Origin: Verpa conica | Lineage: Eukaryota > Ascomycota > Pezizomycetes > Pezizales > Morchellaceae | Direction: 5' to 3' | NCBI GenBank assembly: GCA_033030425.1 | Contig: JAUFSD010000002.1 | Span: forward strand, 2,418,001 to 2,482,000 | Length of the DNA stretch: 64,000 bases | Made by a program: the position numbers and the translations under genes | Part shown: piece by piece, positions 60,501 to 64,000 of the stretch | How positions within the stretch are numbered: position 1 is the stretch's first letter | Layout of the letters: each line of letters opens with the position of its first letter | Notes under the pieces: generated by a model | Database searches by the model: none | What the model was told of the DNA's origin: nothing | Seen by the model: only the letters and a program-made list of their open reading frames with translations

Positions 60501-62321
60501 TATGATCAGCCAATCACTATCGACCCAGGGGTCCGGGACTGGAGTACCCGAAAGTGAGAACAGAGCAGTAATTTTTTTCCTTTTACAATGCCTTGGATTA
60601 CTCAGTAGTCGCCGCCGCGGAGGTCATTAGTACTGACGGATCCGAGCGATGAAGCGATGAAGTGATGAGAAGTGATGAGGTTCACATGCGGAGCACAAAG
60701 GACGGGTTGGTGAGCAAGGGAAGGTTGGCACGCTAACTACCTAGCCTCGCCAAGAACAGCGAATCCGTTGTGGGACCCCAGCAAAACAACCGGGCCAAAC
60801 AAAAACCGTTGACGAGAGGTGTCAGAGCGTGCAGCCCAATCAGACGAAAGCAGGCGGCCAGCTCAGGAAGTTAAAAAAAAAAAAAATGTCGGCATCTCGT
60901 TTAGAACGGCAGAAGCAGAGAAGAGGGGAAAGAGGGAAGCGGAGGACCGAAGTGTGATAAGAACAGAGGCGTGATGTGATACCTATTCTGCGTTGGCCAT
61001 CTAGATGGAGGGTGGAGAAAAAAGTGATTTTTCTCATGGGCAGAAACACGTAACAGAAACACCGGCAGCGGAGCATCAAGAACCGAGAAATATAAACAGA
61101 GGAGCTCACGGTTGGGATACCGGTATTCCACGGTGACAGGCATCATTGATGAAGCCGAGGCTTTGTAAGAAGCATCATACCCTAATTCTCACGATCTGTT
61201 TCAACGGATCTGCCTAAACGGTAAACACAAGTCTTGGTCACTGCTACCCCCATATCCTTGTGGAAACACTCAAACCTTGGTTGCTGTTATTCCGGAAACT
61301 ACTTGTACATACATGTAACTTCTCATATGGAGATGTGTCTAGAGTACTGGGTAATACTCTAGATACCCGTATTTACAATATATGTATCCTTATGATACAC
61401 CTGGAGTTCCCATCTTGATTCACTCTCCCTTCCTTACATGTATTCCGTTGTTTAATCAATTCCCCAAGACCCGGCAACGCATCATCCACACAACCTCCCC
61501 CGCTGCCCAATAAAACCATCGTTTGTGCCATGTTATCCATGTAATCATCTTTCTACATACTCATCCGCTGTCCAATCCCATCAATTATTATCCTTCCGTC
61601 CGAATTGTGTTCATTCACGTTTTCGGTTACCGCTACGTGTATCACCACCTATCTATCCTTCATCGTACATTCTTCCAGGGTTGTTTTATCTCCACTTGGC
61701 CGCCTGCAACTCGACAGCCCTCAGATAAAACAGAAAAAAACTCGGGGACCCCTCAGTATTGAAACGGGAAAAGAAACAGGTTCAGGGTTCCGAGGGGGGA
61801 AATAAGGAAAAAAAAAAGTGGGGAATTTATTCTACTGAAACCACTTTTTCTCTCCCTCTCAAAAAAAATACCCTCCCTAATTCGTTACAACCAAAGACCT
61901 GACTGGTTACATACCCGAAGTACAGTGGGCAACGCGAGACACAGAAAAGGAAACCCCCCAGGACGTTCATTACTTGCCTCCTGCTCTTTTGTTGAAAAAA
62001 TAAATAAGGAAACGAGTAAAGAGTCCAGTCCCTCAAGTGATTGCACACGTACATATACATACAAATTACAAACCCCCACGCTATCCGAGCACTATTTCTC
62101 TCCCTTTCGTCAGATTTGCTGTCTGCGACCAAACCCGACCGAGCCCAAGCAACTCTGGCGTTCCGCAAGCTACCTCACCTGCATCCGCCACGCTGACCTC
62201 CCTTGCGTCCGCCGCTCCGACAACGAACACTCAGACTGGACACACAGGAGTCCCGACGGTCCTTCGCAAGAACGAATCTTGGATCTGATCACCGTCCCCC
62301 CGCGCGATACCTACACAGGTC
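57508..62321. other. Long low-complexity region between divergent WEE1 and VAC7
   Basis: 4.8 kb with no convincing gene. It is rich in G/T or C/A tracts, with strong strand asymmetry at 57590-58250 that generates frames of repetitive composition on both strands. Seven TACATGTA sites cluster at 59730-61440. It must hold the promoters and long leaders of two regulatory genes. The stretch 62040-62290 has a codon-like composition that could be an additional VAC7 5' exon. Confidence 0.5.
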
Positions 62322-64000
62322 ATGTCGGCCACAAGGTTAGCAGTAAATAACAAAGAGCTCCCTGCAGGTGTCGGGGGAGGTGGAGGTGAGGTCGTAGGCG
62401 GAGGTGACAGCAGTAGCAACAGCAATAGCGGAGGCGGCAGCAATAATACTAGTGGAGGAATCGAGGGAAAGGTCTATGAGAGGAACTCCGCCGATTTGTT
62501 GGCAAATATCGAGAAACCCTCAAGGGATCCCTCGCCTATACGCAGGAATCTCTCATCTGCTGGTCTCACAGACAATAATATTGCTCCTCCACTGCATCAG
62601 TTCAAGAACAAGAGGAGACCAGGCTCTGTAAGGTCCGCCGCAGCCTCACGAGAAACCTCACCAATACGTTCAGTCTCTGCTGCGGCTGCGGCTGTGTTGA
62701 GAAATTCCCAACAACCGGACCTCCAACAACCACGTCCGCAGAGGCCACTACCGAGCACATCCCATTGGCCTAGCACATCGCGTTTAACGCTGTCAAGGTC
62801 ACCTCCCCCGAATTCACGGTCACCTGCCCCGTCACTATTCAAGAGGAACGAATCCGCTACTACTCCAGTTCCGCTCCCACCATCCAGAGCATCGCTACGA
62901 GAAAAAGACGCTGGGCTGGAGGACCCTGAGGACCCTAATCCACCATCAGGCATGAAGACTCCAAAGAGCAACGCCAGTCCCGCGTTGGAGACGGTTGTGG
63001 AGAGTAGTCTGGCCAACAATCCCGCCCCGGGAACCAATAAGTCGTTGACAGAACAGGTGGCAGCGCTGGTTGCCCGCCAATCAAGTAATACCCACACAAT
63101 TCATGAGGAGAGCGAGTCAGAGGTATCTGTCGAAACAGTCAAGGGGCGTGGTTCCAGAACTCCTTCAATAGCTCCATCAATATCTTCATCAATAGCCAAC
63201 TCCCTGGCAGAGTCCGAATCTGAGTCGGGCTACAAGAGTGAGGACAGGCCCACACATGCGACTTCCAGGATACCACCTCCAGCAAAACCGTTTAGTCGGC
63301 GGCCGACAGTGATGGGTTCCGATAACTTTCAAGGGAGGATGACTGTGGAGACGGAGACTGTCACCTCGGTGCCTCAAGTTGCTCTGGGTGCTGGAGTGTT
63401 GCCAGGAGGAGCTAGCATCAGGAGTAAGAAGAGTACTGACACTATTCGGGCATCGAAAAAGAAAGAGAAGAAGGTATTAAGGAAGACAGGGGGAGCAGGA
63501 AACAGCAACCGTACGCTATCCTTGTAGCTCTCTACATTGGGTAAGATCAACTCTGACATTCTTAATTATCACAGTGACTAGCAAAGCCGATATATTTGCA
63601 GCTAAAATCGCTGAAGCCGTTGATGAAGCCAACTCATCCGACTCGGAAGAAACTTTCGTCTACGAGTCCAACCCCCCAGAGCCGCCAACTACACAACGTC
63701 CAAGGGGGTTCCACCACTCACGAACACCAAGTGCAACATCAATACAAGGGGGCCCAGATCCTAGAGGACAACGACTACCCTTGCTGTCTACCATTGATGG
63801 CAATCAAAGTACTCGAGGGAAGGGAATGAAGTTTGCCAATACTTCTGCCAACAGTAGTAACCTAGGGAATGAGATGCCTGGTGGGGATGGAACCGGGAAC
63901 GAGAGAGGAGGTGCTGGCAGTGGAAGTTCAAGAGCTGGTGAAGGGGGGAACGGCAAGGAAAGGGAGAATGGGAATGGGAGGAACCAGAATGGGCATAGAT
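62322..64000 (+). CDS. VAC7: Vacuolar segregation protein Vac7 (3' end outside window)
   Basis: Exon 1 62322..63510 and exon 2 from 63575 to the window end, separated by a 64-nt intron; the reading frame is open at the edge. The first 400 residues are Ser/Pro/Gly/Asn-rich and disordered. Exon 2 begins with SKADIFAAKIAEAVDEANSS and SDSEETFVYESNPPEPP, the conserved block of the fungal Vac7 family (PF12751). The membrane segment and C-terminal domain expected in Vac7 would lie beyond the window. Vac7 activates the Fab1 lipid kinase at the vacuole to make PI(3,5)P2. The true start may be upstream, because codon-like sequence (SGVPQATSPASATLTSLASA) lies at about 62150-62290. Confidence 0.8.

Noticed and set aside
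1..64000. CRISPR array, bacterial-type operon, rRNA genes or secondary-metabolite cluster
   Set aside because: No regularly spaced repeats, no rRNA-like sequence, no PKS/NRPS/terpene enzymes; genes are intron-bearing and functionally unrelated.

Overview
The window is nuclear DNA of a filamentous ascomycete. Genes carry short GT-AG introns, mostly 50-105 nt and often with CTAAC or TACTAAC branch points. The gene set (Vac7, Wee1, fimbrin, Ost3, Mrm2, DDHD lipase, fungal rhodopsin-like membrane protein, fungal transcription-factor core) is typical of fungi. Long AT-rich gene-poor stretches with small inverted-repeat elements make a Pezizomycetes-like genome plausible, but I cannot fix the genus. 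All models below were spliced by hand, and exon phases were checked so that each CDS closes in frame.

Layout. 0-3 kb: a RING-H2/ankyrin protein and an F-box protein, both minus strand. 3.1-6.4 kb: AT-rich gene-free DNA. 6.4-8.7 kb: a multi-exon gene ending in a TIS11-type tandem CCCH zinc finger. 10.4-12.1 kb: mitochondrial serine hydroxymethyltransferase. 14.7-17.4 kb: NIPA-type magnesium transporter with a very long tail. 19.6-21.7 kb: fimbrin. 21.7-25.1 kb: gene-free DNA with two inverted-repeat elements. 25.1-26.4 kb: seven-helix fungal rhodopsin-like protein. 26.8-27.8 kb: acetoacetate decarboxylase-like protein. 28.4-30.7 kb: fungal transcription-factor core without a visible zinc cluster. 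31.8-32.4 kb: unknown protein. 33.6-36.7 kb: DDHD phospholipase. 36.7-39.9 kb: gene-free. 39.9-43.6 kb: divergent pair OST3 / coiled-coil protein. 44.6-45.0 kb: a 458-bp TIR element. 45.1-47.6 kb: mitochondrial PPR protein. 48.4-49.1 kb: LAMTOR2-like Ragulator subunit. 50.0-51.2 kb: MRM2. 51.2-54.5 kb: gene-free with a decayed element. 54.5-57.5 kb: Wee1 kinase. 57.5-62.3 kb: long low-complexity region. 62.3 kb to the end: VAC7, cut by the window edge.

There is no biosynthetic cluster or defence-like operon. The genes are mostly independent housekeeping genes. Two serve mitochondrial gene expression (PPR, MRM2). Three touch vacuole, lipid or TOR signalling (LAMTOR2, VAC7, DDHD). Two act in the cell cycle or cytoskeleton (Wee1, fimbrin). 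The most unusual content is non-coding: at least five TIR elements, mostly with TA target duplications, an over-represented palindrome TACATGTA, and a recurring short tail motif.
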